Of a stretch of 16,016 bases of DNA, positions 6,535-15,071 are shown piece after piece. A model generated the notes under the pieces. The model was given only the letters and a program-made list of their open reading frames with translations. It was not told where the DNA came from and searched no databases. Both the position numbers and the translations under genes were made by a program. Within the stretch, counting starts at the first letter, position 1. Every line of letters starts with the position of its first letter. The stretch is from Sphingomonas sp. (GTDB lineage: Bacteria; Pseudomonadota; Alphaproteobacteria; Sphingomonadales; Sphingomonadaceae), in the NCBI GenBank assembly GCA_030824725.1, contig JAPJRE010000047.1, positions 1-16,016 on the forward strand, in the 5' to 3' direction.

Positions 6535-7965
6535 TTACAGCGCCGGCTTCCAGTCCCAGCCGAGCGGATCGCCGTCCATCACCTCGATCCCCGCCGCGAC
6601 GAGATCGTCGCGGATCCGGTCGGAGCGTTGGAAATCCTTCACCACCCGCGCTTCCTTGCGTTCGACCAGCAGGTCGCCGATTTCCTCGGGCGTGATCGTC
6701 GCGCCCTTGGGCCGCACGCGCAGTTCCTCGCGGGTCAGCTCGGCGAGTCGCAGACCCAGCACCTTGTCGAACTCGGCGAGTGCGGCCAGCCGGTCGGCGG
6801 GCGCGGTGCGCTTGTCGGCCAGCATGTCGTCGAGGACCGGCAGCACCTTGGGGGTGTTGAGATCGTCTGATACTGCGGCGTCGAGCTTCTCCAGCCACGC
6901 CGCCGGCGCAGTGCCTTCGCCCTCGGCGCGCGCCCGGAGCGCGGTGACGGTCATCACCAGCCGCTTCAGTCGGGTGAGCGCCGCCGCGAGGTTCTCGGCC
7001 GAGAATTCCAGCTCGCTGCGATACTGCGCCTGGAGGCACAGCAGGCGATAGGCGAGGGGGTGCACGCCCGCGTCGATCAGCGACTGCAGCGTGGTGAACC
7101 CGCCCTTGGACTTGGACATCTTGCCCTGGCGGTCGACCAGGAAGTTGTTGTGCATCCAGAAATGCGCGCCGGTATCGCCGCAGCCGCAATAGGCCTGGTT
7201 TTGCGCGATTTCGTTGGGGTGATGGATCTCGCGATGGTCGATGCCGCCGGTGTGGATGTCGAACGGGGCGCCCAGATACTGGATGCTCATCACCGAGCAT
7301 TCGAGATGCCAGCCCGGCGCGCCCTTGCCCCAGGGCGAATCCCATTCCATCTGGCGCTGCTCGCCCGGCGGCGACTTGCGCCAGATCGCGAAGTCCTGCG
7401 GGTGGCGCTTGCCGGTCACCGCCTCGATCCGGCCCTCGGCCGCGTCGTCGGCCGCGCCCGCCAGCCGGCCATACTCGGGCACGGTCGAGACGTCGAAATA
7501 GAGGCCCGAGTCGAGCTCGTAGCAATGCTCCGGCGCAATCTTTTCGGCGAAGGCGATCATCTGCTGGATGTGATCGGTCGCCACCGACCATTTGCTCGGT
7601 TCGGTGATGTTGAGATCGGCGATGTTCTGCTTGAACGCGGCGGTATAGTGCGCGGCGATGTCCCAGATGCTCATCGCCTGGGCGCGCGCGGCCGCTTCCA
7701 TCTTGTCGTCGCCGGCATCGGCGTCCGAGGTGAGGTGGCCGACATCGGTGATGTTGATGATGTGGGTTAGCGGATAGCCCTTCCAGCGCAGCACCCGGCT
7801 CAGCGTGTCGGTGAACACATAGGCGCGCAGATTGCCGAGATGGGCATAGTTGTAGACCGTCGGGCCGCACGAATAGACGCGCACGCCCTTGGCGGGGTCG
7901 AGCGGCTGGAACGGCTCGAGCGAACGGGACAGCGAGTTGTAGAGCGTCAGCGGAGCGTCATGCAT
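6535..7965 (-). CDS. cysS: Cysteinyl-tRNA synthetase
   Basis: CysS charges tRNA-Cys with cysteine in the cytoplasm. The 476-residue class I synthetase shows the HIGH-type motif AHLGN (41-45) after YSCGPTVYNY, and KMSKS at 282-286. The zinc/cysteine-selecting ligands are Cys33, Cys223, His248 and Glu252 (in IHHPNEIAQ). Length fits the family. The ATG at 7965 has no clear ribosome site but the start MHDAPLTLYNSLSR is typical. Its cognate tRNA-Cys gene lies to the right, and without the inserted transposon it would be only about 1.3 kb away. Confidence 0.96.
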   Translation of the reverse strand: MHDAPLTLYNSLSRSLEPFQPLDPAKGVRVYSCGPTVYNYAHLGNLRAYVFTDTLSRVLRWKGYPLTHIINITDVGHLTSDADAGDDKMEAAARAQAMSIWDIAAHYTAAFKQNIADLNITEPSKWSVATDHIQQMIAFAEKIAPEHCYELDSGLYFDVSTVPEYGRLAGAADDAAEGRIEAVTGKRHPQDFAIWRKSPPGEQRQMEWDSPWGKGAPGWHLECSVMSIQYLGAPFDIHTGGIDHREIHHPNEIAQNQAYCGCGDTGAHFWMHNNFLVDRQGKMSKSKGGFTTLQSLIDAGVHPLAYRLLCLQAQYRSELEFSAENLAAALTRLKRLVMTVTALRARAEGEGTAPAAWLEKLDAAVSDDLNTPKVLPVLDDMLADKRTAPADRLAALAEFDKVLGLRLAELTREELRVRPKGATITPEEIGDLLVERKEARVVKDFQRSDRIRDDLVAAGIEVMDGDPLGWDWKPAL

Positions 7966-8006
7966 GGCGTGCGCATAGCGAACAAAGTCGCCGCGACAAA
8001 CCCGGC

Positions 8007-8297
8007 TTAGTCGGCGAGCGCGACAGACTCGGCGATCGCTGCGTTGACCATCGCGCTCCAGATGCGCGCGGGATCGTCGCCGGCGGCGCGGCCGGCCGCG
8101 ATCATCGTCGCGGTCGGCTCGCGCAACGTGCGGAGCACCGCCAGCGCGCGATCGGTCTCGCGCGGCCAGATCGTGTCAACGATCTCGCTCACGGGACGGC
8201 CGAGCTCGCCAGCGCCTTCGGCATTGGGGCTCAGTATCTCGGCGGCGATGACGCGGGCGATTCGCTCGATCGGCGAAGTGTTGGCGATGCTGGTCAT
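8007..8297 (-). CDS. Small hypothetical protein, all-helical
   Basis: This 96-residue protein begins MTSIANTSPIERIARVIAAE and continues with amphipathic helices and no membrane segment, cysteine cluster or known motif. I do not recognise the family. It starts 3 bp after the stop of the zinc-ribbon gene (TGAGCCATG), so the two are co-transcribed and probably coupled. Codon use resembles its neighbours, which supports real coding. It lies directly upstream of cysS on the same strand. Confidence 0.65.
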   Translation of the reverse strand: MTSIANTSPIERIARVIAAEILSPNAEGAGELGRPVSEIVDTIWPRETDRALAVLRTLREPTATMIAAGRAAGDDPARIWSAMVNAAIAESVALAD

Positions 8298-8300
8298 GGC

Positions 8301-8519
8301 TCAGGCAGCCAGCGGCGGCTGAGCAGGGTGCGCGCGCAGCGCGCTGCCGCTGACCGCACCATGGTGTAGCGGCAGCGCCGTGCCGCAAAAGGCGCATTCC
8401 GCCGTCATCCGGCCGACCATCCAGTGCGATTCGCCGCAACAGGGGCAGGGGTTCGTCTCATGCGGCCGATAGGCCGGGCCAAGGCCGGTCAGCGCGCGGC
8501 GGATACCGAAATCGTACAT
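8301..8519 (-). CDS. Small zinc-ribbon-like hypothetical protein
   Basis: Starting at ATG 8519 the product is 72 residues, MYDFGIRRALTGLGPAYRP onward. It has two CxxC pairs, CPCC (25-28) and CAFC (42-45), a spacing that suggests a small structural zinc ribbon. GGAGGG lies about 10 bp before this ATG; longer starts up to 8759 cross the upstream control region and lack family-like sequence. It precedes the 96-residue gene by 3 bp. Function is unknown; nucleic-acid or protein binding are both possible. Confidence 0.65.
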   Translation of the reverse strand: MYDFGIRRALTGLGPAYRPHETNPCPCCGESHWMVGRMTAECAFCGTALPLHHGAVSGSALRAHPAQPPLAA

Positions 8520-8721
8520 GCGGAAGATTCCCTCCAATCGGCGGAAAGAACGTTTCTCAGGTGTCATGGTTCCGCAGGTAAAGGCGAGCGTCGGCGTCCC
8601 GTTCCGGGCGCATGGCGTAGCTGAACGATGGCTAACGAGCACATTCAGGCTGCGAACAGTGCGGCTGTGCGAATCAGGTGTCAGAAGGCGGCACACGCTG
8701 CCGCTGCGAGGAGATGAAGAC

Positions 8722-9123
8722 ATGAAGAAGTTTCTGATCGGCGCCACCATGGCTGCCACGCTGATGACCGGTTCGATCGCCGCGACCCCGGCGGCCGCTC
8801 AGGACTGGGGCTATCGCGACGGCTATAGCCGTTATGACCGCGACTATCGTGGCGATTACCGTGACTATCGGGATGCACGTGACTATCGCGACTATCGTGA
8901 CGACCGTCAGCGCTATGCCTATCGTGGCCGCAACTATCGCCAGCGCTGCAGCGACGGCACCGCGGGGACCATTTTGGGTGCGATCGCCGGTGGCCTGCTG
9001 GGTGGCGAAATCGGCCGCGGCAGCTCCTATCGCCGCAGCGGCACCGGCATGATCATCGGCGCGGGCGCGGGTGCGCTGGCCGGCCGCGCGATCGACGGTG
9101 GCGATTGCCGCAACGGCCGCTGA
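8722..9123 (+). CDS. Secreted glycine-zipper protein with YRD repeats
   Basis: The 133-residue protein starts with a signal peptide (MKKFLIGATMAATLMTGSIA, cleavage near the AAAQ at residues 24-27). A charged stretch of tandem Tyr-Arg-Asp units follows (about 29-60). Then comes a glycine-zipper segment, GTILGAIAGGLLGGEIG and GTGMIIGAGAGALAGRAI (about 79-121), of the 2TM type seen in outer-membrane-associated 17-kDa-antigen-like proteins. Two cysteines (in RCSDG and GGDCR) bracket the zipper. It is probably periplasmic or envelope-associated. GAGGAG lies 8 bp before ATG 8722, which decides the start over the longer frame. The inserted transposon begins 73 bp after its stop. Confidence 0.8.
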   Translation: MKKFLIGATMAATLMTGSIAATPAAAQDWGYRDGYSRYDRDYRGDYRDYRDARDYRDYRDDRQRYAYRGRNYRQRCSDGTAGTILGAIAGGLLGGEIGRGSSYRRSGTGMIIGAGAGALAGRAIDGGDCRNGR

Positions 9124-9190
9124 ACAGCGCCGCACAATCGAAAGGGCGTCTGTCGCACGGGGCGGCGGGCGCTCTTCGCATGTCTGGAAG

Positions 9191-9195
9191 ATGGG
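9191..9195. repeat. Target-site duplication, left copy (ATGGG)
   Basis: ATGGG directly precedes the TGT of the left terminal repeat and recurs directly after the ACA of the right terminal repeat. A 5-bp duplication is the size made by Tn7 and Tn5053-type transposases. Confidence 0.93.
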
Positions 9196-9222
9196 TGTCG
9201 CGTTCCCCATAAAGGGTGAACT
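9196..9222 (+). repeat. Left terminal inverted repeat of the Tn7-like element
   Basis: It starts TGTCGCGTTCCCCATAAAGG and continues GTGAACT. It matches the reverse complement of 15447-15473 at 26 of 27 positions (A/G difference at position 18). The TGT/ACA tips are characteristic of Tn7-like and Tn5053-like elements. The left end (9196-9319) is 124 bp from the tip to the tniQ stop and holds a further motif, GCCGATAAGACG, at 9272-9283. Confidence 0.93.
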
Positions 9223-9319
9223 CGAGCGGACTATGCCTGAAGAAAATAGTCACGGCAACAGTCAAGTCCATGCCGATAAGACGTGTTTTTGAAGACCGCT
9301 GGACCCGTAAAGCGTAGTT

Positions 9320-10729
9320 TTAGATCAGATCCCCGGTCCCGCGATCGTGACGAGGTCGCGTCAGCGGAGATGGTCCATGCCGCCTTTCCATAACGGCCAG
9401 CGCGTCGCGCACGCTGTATAGGTTCTTGGGGAAAGTCCGCCGGCCATAAATTTTTACCTCCTGCCGGGATCGGATGTCAGCCTCAGCCGCTACGATGAGT
9501 GGCCCCGGCGTCGTCCATAGTTCGGCGATAAGCGCATTCAGCTTGCTCGCCTGCATGAAGGTGTCGTTCGTCTGCAACTTGAGGATACGGTGCTGGATCT
9601 TCGTTGGTAGCATGGTGTCCGAAGACGTCGTTGTAGGCGCCGTGGTGAACTTCCGCGCACTCTTCCATTTCGGGATCTTCGGCTGGTCCACCCTCTGGCC
9701 CCAGCGATAGCCATGTTCTTGGCGTAGCCATTCTCTAAGCGCAGCGTCCAGTAAGCCGATAGGCTTGCCATCTATGCCGCGCACGGGGTCGAGCAGAAGC
9801 TGCCCCATCCGGGTGGCGAACAATCGCCGCACCTTGTGAGCGGTGTCGGGAACGGGGTTTCGGCCGGCGACGCTTGCGATCAGGCGCTCAAATCCCGTGG
9901 GCCAGTCCCGCAGAATGGGATAGGCATGTTCGATCTGGCGGGCGCAATCAGCGATCGACCGTTCCTGGTCGATGCGACCAGCCATATATTTCAGCTTGTC
10001 GCCGTCGACCGGTTCGTCCTGATCCGCCGGCGTAGCGGCAACGATTCCAATGCGGTCGACGATGCTGGCAAGGTCGTTGAGTGGCATGTTGCAGAAGGGC
10101 GCTGGAAGGATGCCGGCCTTGCTCAAGCTGACATGACCTGTAGCTCCGGTAGCACTGACGCAGGAGTGAAGCGCCATTGCCATGTCGCAAGCGGCCGGTG
10201 AAGCCGCTCGAGGTTCGATGTCCGACATCACCCTTCCGCAAGCGCAGCTCCAGACGCCGGTTTTCCGTCGGTATTCGAATGGATCTCCGCACTCGTCGCA
10301 GGTGTCGACGAGCAAGGTGGCGTGCTTTGTGCACACCGGCGCCATGAACAGTGCCCAGTGGTCGCGAAGGATCCGCTGCTCGGGTGGCCCATCTTCGCGG
10401 AGACAGGAGGGGCAGAAGCGCATACGGGCATAGGAGAGGTGTGTGGCCCGCAGTGGCTGTCCAAGGAAGGAAACGATGCCTCGGTTTTTGCCTGCCGCTG
10501 GATCACGCCAACGCATGTGCAGAAGCGATTCTACGGGAAAGCCAGCGAGCGCTGCTAGCCGCTCCCATCGCCACAGTTCGCTTGTGGGGCCAAACTCGCG
10601 TAGGCCCATCGCATGTCGGAACGGATCGACCTTCGAATAGCCAAGACACGCAGCGAAGCGGCGAACATAGCCATATGCGTTCTCGCCAAGCACGGGAATT
10701 GGCACGCGGTTGAGCGGTCGAATCGTCAC
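9320..10729 (-). CDS. TniQ/TnsD-type target-selection protein
   Basis: The 469-residue protein starts with the TniQ signature RPLNRVPIPVLGENAYGYVR (residues 4-23). A zinc-binding region follows: CPSC (106-109), His124, CTKH (133-136), CDEC (144-147) and CAC (162-164). The C-terminal 300 residues are long, as in TnsD proteins that bind an attachment site, rather than short TniQ. It probably recognises the tRNA-Cys region and recruits TnsC there. The GTG at 10729 lies 4 bp past the tnsC stop and gives the family N-terminus; the longer frame to 10846 would add residues encoded inside tnsC and is unlikely. No clear ribosome site is seen, so coupling to tnsC is expected. Confidence 0.9.
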   Translation of the reverse strand: MTIRPLNRVPIPVLGENAYGYVRRFAACLGYSKVDPFRHAMGLREFGPTSELWRWERLAALAGFPVESLLHMRWRDPAAGKNRGIVSFLGQPLRATHLSYARMRFCPSCLREDGPPEQRILRDHWALFMAPVCTKHATLLVDTCDECGDPFEYRRKTGVWSCACGRVMSDIEPRAASPAACDMAMALHSCVSATGATGHVSLSKAGILPAPFCNMPLNDLASIVDRIGIVAATPADQDEPVDGDKLKYMAGRIDQERSIADCARQIEHAYPILRDWPTGFERLIASVAGRNPVPDTAHKVRRLFATRMGQLLLDPVRGIDGKPIGLLDAALREWLRQEHGYRWGQRVDQPKIPKWKSARKFTTAPTTTSSDTMLPTKIQHRILKLQTNDTFMQASKLNALIAELWTTPGPLIVAAEADIRSRQEVKIYGRRTFPKNLYSVRDALAVMERRHGPSPLTRPRHDRGTGDLI

Positions 10730-10733
10730 GGCG

Positions 10734-11660
10734 TTAGTCGCGGTTAAACAGACGATTGCGGTCGAACGGATTGCCCTTGACGAGCGGGCTCTTCGGAAGC
10801 CGATGATAGCCGGCTGCAAGATCGTCCCAGACGAGCCGGTTTGCATTGTTCCTGATTGCCCGGGCCGTAGCGATCCGCAGGATGGCGCGCAGGGGGCGCA
10901 GGTAACCCTGCGTGCAGTCGAACAAGTTGCGAGCGGTGTCCTTCTCGGCGAGATCCGACCTTTCGTTGAACGGCAGCTGCTTGTCGATCTCGGCGAGCAG
11001 CGCTTGCCAGGCGCGCCGGCTCGACACGTCGGTCCAGCTGTATGCGGAGATGACGGTCGCCTCCTCGGTGAGGCTGAAGAGCTGCTCGTCCGCCTCGATG
11101 ATGTCGACGGTCTCGGGCATTCCGGCTAGGACGAACGGCACGCCGGTCACCTTGATGATGTCCTTGAGCCAGTCGGCGACCGCGCTTTTCCCCTTCACGC
11201 CCTCTTCCTGCACGTGCTGGAACTCATCCGCGATGACGATCTCGACTTGCAGTTCCTTCAGCTTCTCCTTGATGAGCGAAGTCAGCTGCGTTCGACTTTG
11301 GCGAGTCGACTCCTGTCCGAGCAGCACGCGGGCGAACTCCTCAGCAGCGCCCTTCAGCGTCGGACTGGAGGGGAAGGAGACGTAGACAACTGGGCGTGTC
11401 CGGGTGAGCACGTTCCCGTCGACGATCTCAACCGGAGGAAACTGGGCGGCGTATTGCTTGAGGAAGGCGCTTTTCCCCACCCCGCGCTCACCTACGACGA
11501 CGAGGCACATTGCCTCGGCATCCTCGCCGGCGCCTTCGCGCAATTCCTTCATGGCGTCGAGAAACTCGTCGGTGAATCCACGCGGCACGAAAATGCGGTT
11601 CGCCGCGGTGCGACGCTCCTCGTCCGACACCTGGTTCCAGTCGATCTTGGTGGTGCTCAC
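10734..11660 (-). CDS. TnsC/TniB-type AAA+ ATPase
   Basis: This 308-residue AAA+ regulator has Walker A GERGVGKS (57-64), Walker B IVIADEFQHV (Asp145-Glu146) and the sensor-like FVLAGMPET (177-184). In Tn7-like systems this ATPase polymerises on target DNA, links the target selector to the transposase and confers target immunity. Its size matches TniB of Tn5053-type elements and is much shorter than TnsC of Tn7 (about 555 residues). It starts at GTG 11660, overlapping the tnsB stop as GTGA (11657-11660), and is followed after 4 bp by the tniQ GTG. Confidence 0.93.
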   Translation of the reverse strand: MSTTKIDWNQVSDEERRTAANRIFVPRGFTDEFLDAMKELREGAGEDAEAMCLVVVGERGVGKSAFLKQYAAQFPPVEIVDGNVLTRTRPVVYVSFPSSPTLKGAAEEFARVLLGQESTRQSRTQLTSLIKEKLKELQVEIVIADEFQHVQEEGVKGKSAVADWLKDIIKVTGVPFVLAGMPETVDIIEADEQLFSLTEEATVISAYSWTDVSSRRAWQALLAEIDKQLPFNERSDLAEKDTARNLFDCTQGYLRPLRAILRIATARAIRNNANRLVWDDLAAGYHRLPKSPLVKGNPFDRNRLFNRD

Positions 11661-13924
11661 GGTTTGGGGGCGTCCTTGGCGTAGAAATCGATATCGTCAT
11701 CGAGGTCGTCGGTGACCTCAGCGCGTGGAACCGCAATTTTGCGCGTTTTCGGCTGTTTGATCACAGACTTCACCGGCGTGTCCTGCGGCGTCGCCTTGTC
11801 CTTGCGGGGTCGCTTCCGAGCGGGTTTTTCGTCGGGTTCACGATCCTCCCAAGCGAGATCGTTGTCCCGTTCGGCATCCGCCTCGTGCTCGGCATCCAAA
11901 TGCTGCTGCCGCTGATCTTCAAAACTGCCTTCCGGGGTGGTGCGGACCGAATCTCCGTAGGGCGCGACCCCACCGATTTGCCGCATGCGAGCGATCTTCA
12001 CCCTGCCGCGGACCTTGAAGGAATTGGGCACCTTTGCATCCATGTCAGCCGCGAGCTGCGCCTTGCTATGCTCAAGGTCCGCGATGTCGATTTCGCCTTC
12101 GACGCGTGCTTTCGCCATCGCCAGGATCGCATCGTGCGCCCAGTAGGAGAGCCCGCGCGCATACGATCGGGAACGCTTCTCGACCGCAACGCGGAGGTGT
12201 TCCTTGGTGTGGGGGAGGTAGACCTGAATAGCTTCCAGATTCGATGGATCGTAGCGAAACCGTACCTCTGTGCGGCCGTGGGCGTTCGTCGCCTTCTTTA
12301 GAAAGGCAGCGTTTTTCAACAGCATCATCAATTCGGGAGATTGGTAGAAGAGATTGCGGAAGCGGATGCCGTCGCGGCGAAGCGTGCGGGTCTCCACACG
12401 CCCGAACAGCGGGATAAGCTGCTGCGCATTCTCGACCTGCGCCGGACGATAGAGCTGGATCTTTTCGGCCCACAACCGGATCGGCACGTCGTTGATCCCG
12501 CTGTGTTTACGGCGCATGTAGACGTCGATGATCCAGCGATGGACGAGCTCGAGCAGCTCCTCGAACGTGATCACCGCGTTCTTTTTCGGATCGTAGTCGT
12601 CGCGCTCAACGATGTTGCTGAAGGTCGTCCCGCGCTGCTCCTGCAGCAGGGTCCGGTTCAGCGTGCCGAGGAACCGTTCAATCCCGCCCTTCAGGCGAGG
12701 CATGCGACCTGCTTTTGCGTCAATCACCTTGATGGGGAGGTCTGGAGCTAGGGCCTTCAAATCGTGCCCGAGGTTTTCGGCTGCACGATCGACGGATAGG
12801 CGTCGAGGACGGCCGAACACAGGCCAGCTGTGCTTGATGTCCCAGACGCCGGCATCAACGTAATGCTTGACGTAGTTTTTAGGGAAAATGCCATTGCGGA
12901 GACACTGCAGGACGGTGTGCGCGCTGGGCGGGTCAAAGCCGATATGTAGGCCATGCGGCATGCCGGTGCATCGATCGACACTGAATGCGATTGTCGGCCG
13001 TCCGAGCGGCGCCATCGTCATACCATCCAGGCAAAACAGATCACAGGGCGTGTGGTCGAGTTCAACGTCGTCCAGCGGCGCCTCTGGGCGTTCGCGGCGC
13101 TCTACAGGACCAATAGCCTGGTAGACCGCCATTGACCCGAAGCGGCGTTCAATCACCACATCGCGGTCAAGGCTCCGGATCGCGTTTCGGACCGCCTTAT
13201 CGCCGGGGATCTGATACTGGTCGGCGGGATCGCGACCTTCGTTTTCGCGCCGGACGCGCGTTCGGATGGTGCTGACGAGCGTGTCGAAGGACTTGCGCTC
13301 GCGGGTAAGGTAAACCCGGTCGATTTCCTGATGAATGATCTTGTTCACCTCGAAGGGAACGCGACTTGTTCGGTTGCCCTTGAAGCCGTGCTGGGCAACC
13401 AGGTCACCAGGGGTGACAGCGTCTTCGGTCCGCCCGGCAGCGGCTGCGCGTTCGATCGCACGCTTCGTCCACCGCTTCACAAGGTAGGCCTGTGGCGGGG
13501 TCGGGTCTGCAATGCGCGCAGCGACGCCGGCAATGACCTTCTCGAGGGCCGTGGTTTTTGGCCGATATGCCAGACCAGCCTGGATCACCGCTCGAACATA
13601 TTCGCTGCTACGTGCGGCATCTTCAACGTCTGGTGCCCGGAGCAGGTCTAAATCGGCGGCTGCCGAGGCATAAGCCTCATGCTTGCTGTCGCACTGGCCA
13701 CGCAAGATTGCGGCCTTGCCCGAGCAGATCAGGCCAGCGAGCTCTTCGTCGTTGACGCTCAGCAATTCTCGGGTGCGCGGATCGACAAAGTCCAGAGTGC
13801 CGCCGCGACGCCGATCGAGGAGCCACACCTGCCCGTTGTAACGCAAGCGATCGTCGATCGTGACGTCGAAACGGGGGATAAGGGCTAGTGCCTGATCAGC
13901 TTCGATGTTCGAGATAGCGTTCAA
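11657..13924 (-). CDS. TnsB/TniA-type DDE transposase
   Basis: The 755-residue Mu/rve-superfamily transposase has N-terminal DNA-binding helices (about 100-260) and then the catalytic core. The likely catalytic triad is Asp290 (VELDHTP), Asp379 (LSVDRAAEN) and Glu415 (GGIERFLG). A Mu-type beta-barrel follows, then a disordered, highly charged tail (about 670-755), the part that in Tn7 contacts TnsC. TnsB binds the element ends and joins the 3' ends to target DNA. The start is TTG at 13924, overlapping the tnsA stop as TTGA (13921-13924), with GGGGTG just upstream; no nearby ATG fits better. Confidence 0.93.
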   Translation of the reverse strand: MNAISNIEADQALALIPRFDVTIDDRLRYNGQVWLLDRRRGGTLDFVDPRTRELLSVNDEELAGLICSGKAAILRGQCDSKHEAYASAAADLDLLRAPDVEDAARSSEYVRAVIQAGLAYRPKTTALEKVIAGVAARIADPTPPQAYLVKRWTKRAIERAAAAGRTEDAVTPGDLVAQHGFKGNRTSRVPFEVNKIIHQEIDRVYLTRERKSFDTLVSTIRTRVRRENEGRDPADQYQIPGDKAVRNAIRSLDRDVVIERRFGSMAVYQAIGPVERRERPEAPLDDVELDHTPCDLFCLDGMTMAPLGRPTIAFSVDRCTGMPHGLHIGFDPPSAHTVLQCLRNGIFPKNYVKHYVDAGVWDIKHSWPVFGRPRRLSVDRAAENLGHDLKALAPDLPIKVIDAKAGRMPRLKGGIERFLGTLNRTLLQEQRGTTFSNIVERDDYDPKKNAVITFEELLELVHRWIIDVYMRRKHSGINDVPIRLWAEKIQLYRPAQVENAQQLIPLFGRVETRTLRRDGIRFRNLFYQSPELMMLLKNAAFLKKATNAHGRTEVRFRYDPSNLEAIQVYLPHTKEHLRVAVEKRSRSYARGLSYWAHDAILAMAKARVEGEIDIADLEHSKAQLAADMDAKVPNSFKVRGRVKIARMRQIGGVAPYGDSVRTTPEGSFEDQRQQHLDAEHEADAERDNDLAWEDREPDEKPARKRPRKDKATPQDTPVKSVIKQPKTRKIAVPRAEVTDDLDDDIDFYAKDAPKP

Positions 13925-14709
13925 GGTGCACCCCGCAGCGTTACGGCAAGGAAGGGATCGATGGGTTTCGCCAAAGGCGCTTCGTTCTCCCTAAGCGGGC
14001 GATGAAAGGGTAGAATGCGTGCTCGGGGAGGACCGGATGCACTTGTCCAGATCAGCGAATTGATGGTGATCGGCTGCGTCACGTCGTAGTCGATAACGCC
14101 GTCGCAGATCATCGACAGGATGGCCTCCCACGACATGTCCTGCGGTGAGAGTGCCTCGTCAGTGCGGACGGTGCGAATGACCCTGCGAATCGATAGTGGA
14201 CCGTCATCCAACAGTTCGCGGGTGAGCATCTCAACGCGGTGCCCATATTCGTCGCCGAGACAGCGCCACAATTGGGTGACGTTATGGAAAAGCGGCTGGG
14301 CGCGTAGATCGGTGTCGAGCGTGACGCTATAGCGCCAGCGCCCACGCCGCTCGATCTCGTCGCGCACCTCAAGCAGCTCCGCCCGCACATTAGGCTTGGC
14401 GAACTCGACGGCCTCCTTGATCTCGTGGATCTCGGCGCGGCCATCAACCATCACGGCGGCGTCCGGCGTCTGGCGCGAGATGCGACCGAACATGGGCACG
14501 CGCAAGGTGCAGGGCTGGGCGCGCACGGCGGTCACCGTGGTGTCGAGTTCGGCGATGATGTGGAACAGCTCCTCGTGGCTCGACTCGGAGACCAGCATGT
14601 CGAGGGGCTTTCGCGACAAAACCAGCTGGGTGGAGCGGCGTCTGCTACGCGTATGCACGCGCCGGACTGGTGTGTCGGCAATGGTGATGCCGGCAGGCCA
14701 TGACGACAT
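13921..14709 (-). CDS. TnsA-type endonuclease
   Basis: The 262-residue protein has a restriction-enzyme-like nuclease domain with Glu46/Glu47 (SSHEELF), Asp83 (TPDAAVMVDG) and the ExK pair Glu96/Lys98 (EIHEIKEA), followed by a C-terminal winged-helix-like part (DMSWEAILSMICDGVIDYDV). In Tn7, TnsA cuts the 5' ends while TnsB cuts the 3' ends, giving cut-and-paste movement. Length is close to Tn7 TnsA (273). AGGAG lies 7 bp before ATG 14709. It is first in the operon; a weak promoter-like pair (TTGCGT, 17 bp, TTAACA on the minus strand near 14726-14754) precedes it. Its presence distinguishes this element from tnsA-lacking Tn5053-type transposons. Confidence 0.88.
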   Translation of the reverse strand: MSSWPAGITIADTPVRRVHTRSRRRSTQLVLSRKPLDMLVSESSHEELFHIIAELDTTVTAVRAQPCTLRVPMFGRISRQTPDAAVMVDGRAEIHEIKEAVEFAKPNVRAELLEVRDEIERRGRWRYSVTLDTDLRAQPLFHNVTQLWRCLGDEYGHRVEMLTRELLDDGPLSIRRVIRTVRTDEALSPQDMSWEAILSMICDGVIDYDVTQPITINSLIWTSASGPPRARILPFHRPLRENEAPLAKPIDPFLAVTLRGAP

Positions 14710-14803
14710 CGCGTCGCTCCTATCTGTTAAGATCAGGTTCAGGAGTGACGCAAGATGAGCGCCGAATCACAGAATTCAATAGGCCGCAAGTCCGAATCAT
14801 GCG

Positions 14804-14848
14804 TTCGGTTATTGAGCGCATCCCATATTGATTCAGTTAATCGAGCGC
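14804..14848. repeat. Imperfect direct repeat upstream of tnsA
   Basis: TTCGGTTATTGAGCGC (14804-14819) recurs as TTCAGTTAATCGAGCGC (14832-14848), about 28 bp apart, i.e. near three helical turns. It lies some 95-140 bp upstream of the tnsA start and may be an operator for the transposition operon. Confidence 0.4.
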
Positions 14849-15071
14849 GATCGAAGATGGGTTGGTCACCTTCTCCTTAACGGGATGGTTAATGAATTAT
14901 GACCTAGCGAGCGGAATTCTTAATCTTCTCGCCTTAACCCTGCGGACAAGACCGCAGCAATCGACTGATGTTGGGGCAAGCGTTGAGCGGGCGGTCGGCT
15001 GGGGCTTGCGAAGTTCCGGACAGTGCCAGCATGGCGCACCGTCAAAAGCACCTCATCCTCTACCATATAGC

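Noticed and set aside
8557..8690. TCAGGTGTCA occurring twice (about 8557 and 8677), each containing a TGTCA that could be a left transposon tip
   Set aside because: Neither continues like the right terminal repeat, and neither has a matching 5-bp flank at the right end. The TGT at 9196 matches over 27 bp and has the ATGGG duplication.
10730..10846. A longer start for tniQ at 10846
   Set aside because: The added residues are encoded inside tnsC in another frame and precede the conserved TniQ N-terminus. GTG 10729 fits the family and the gene junction.
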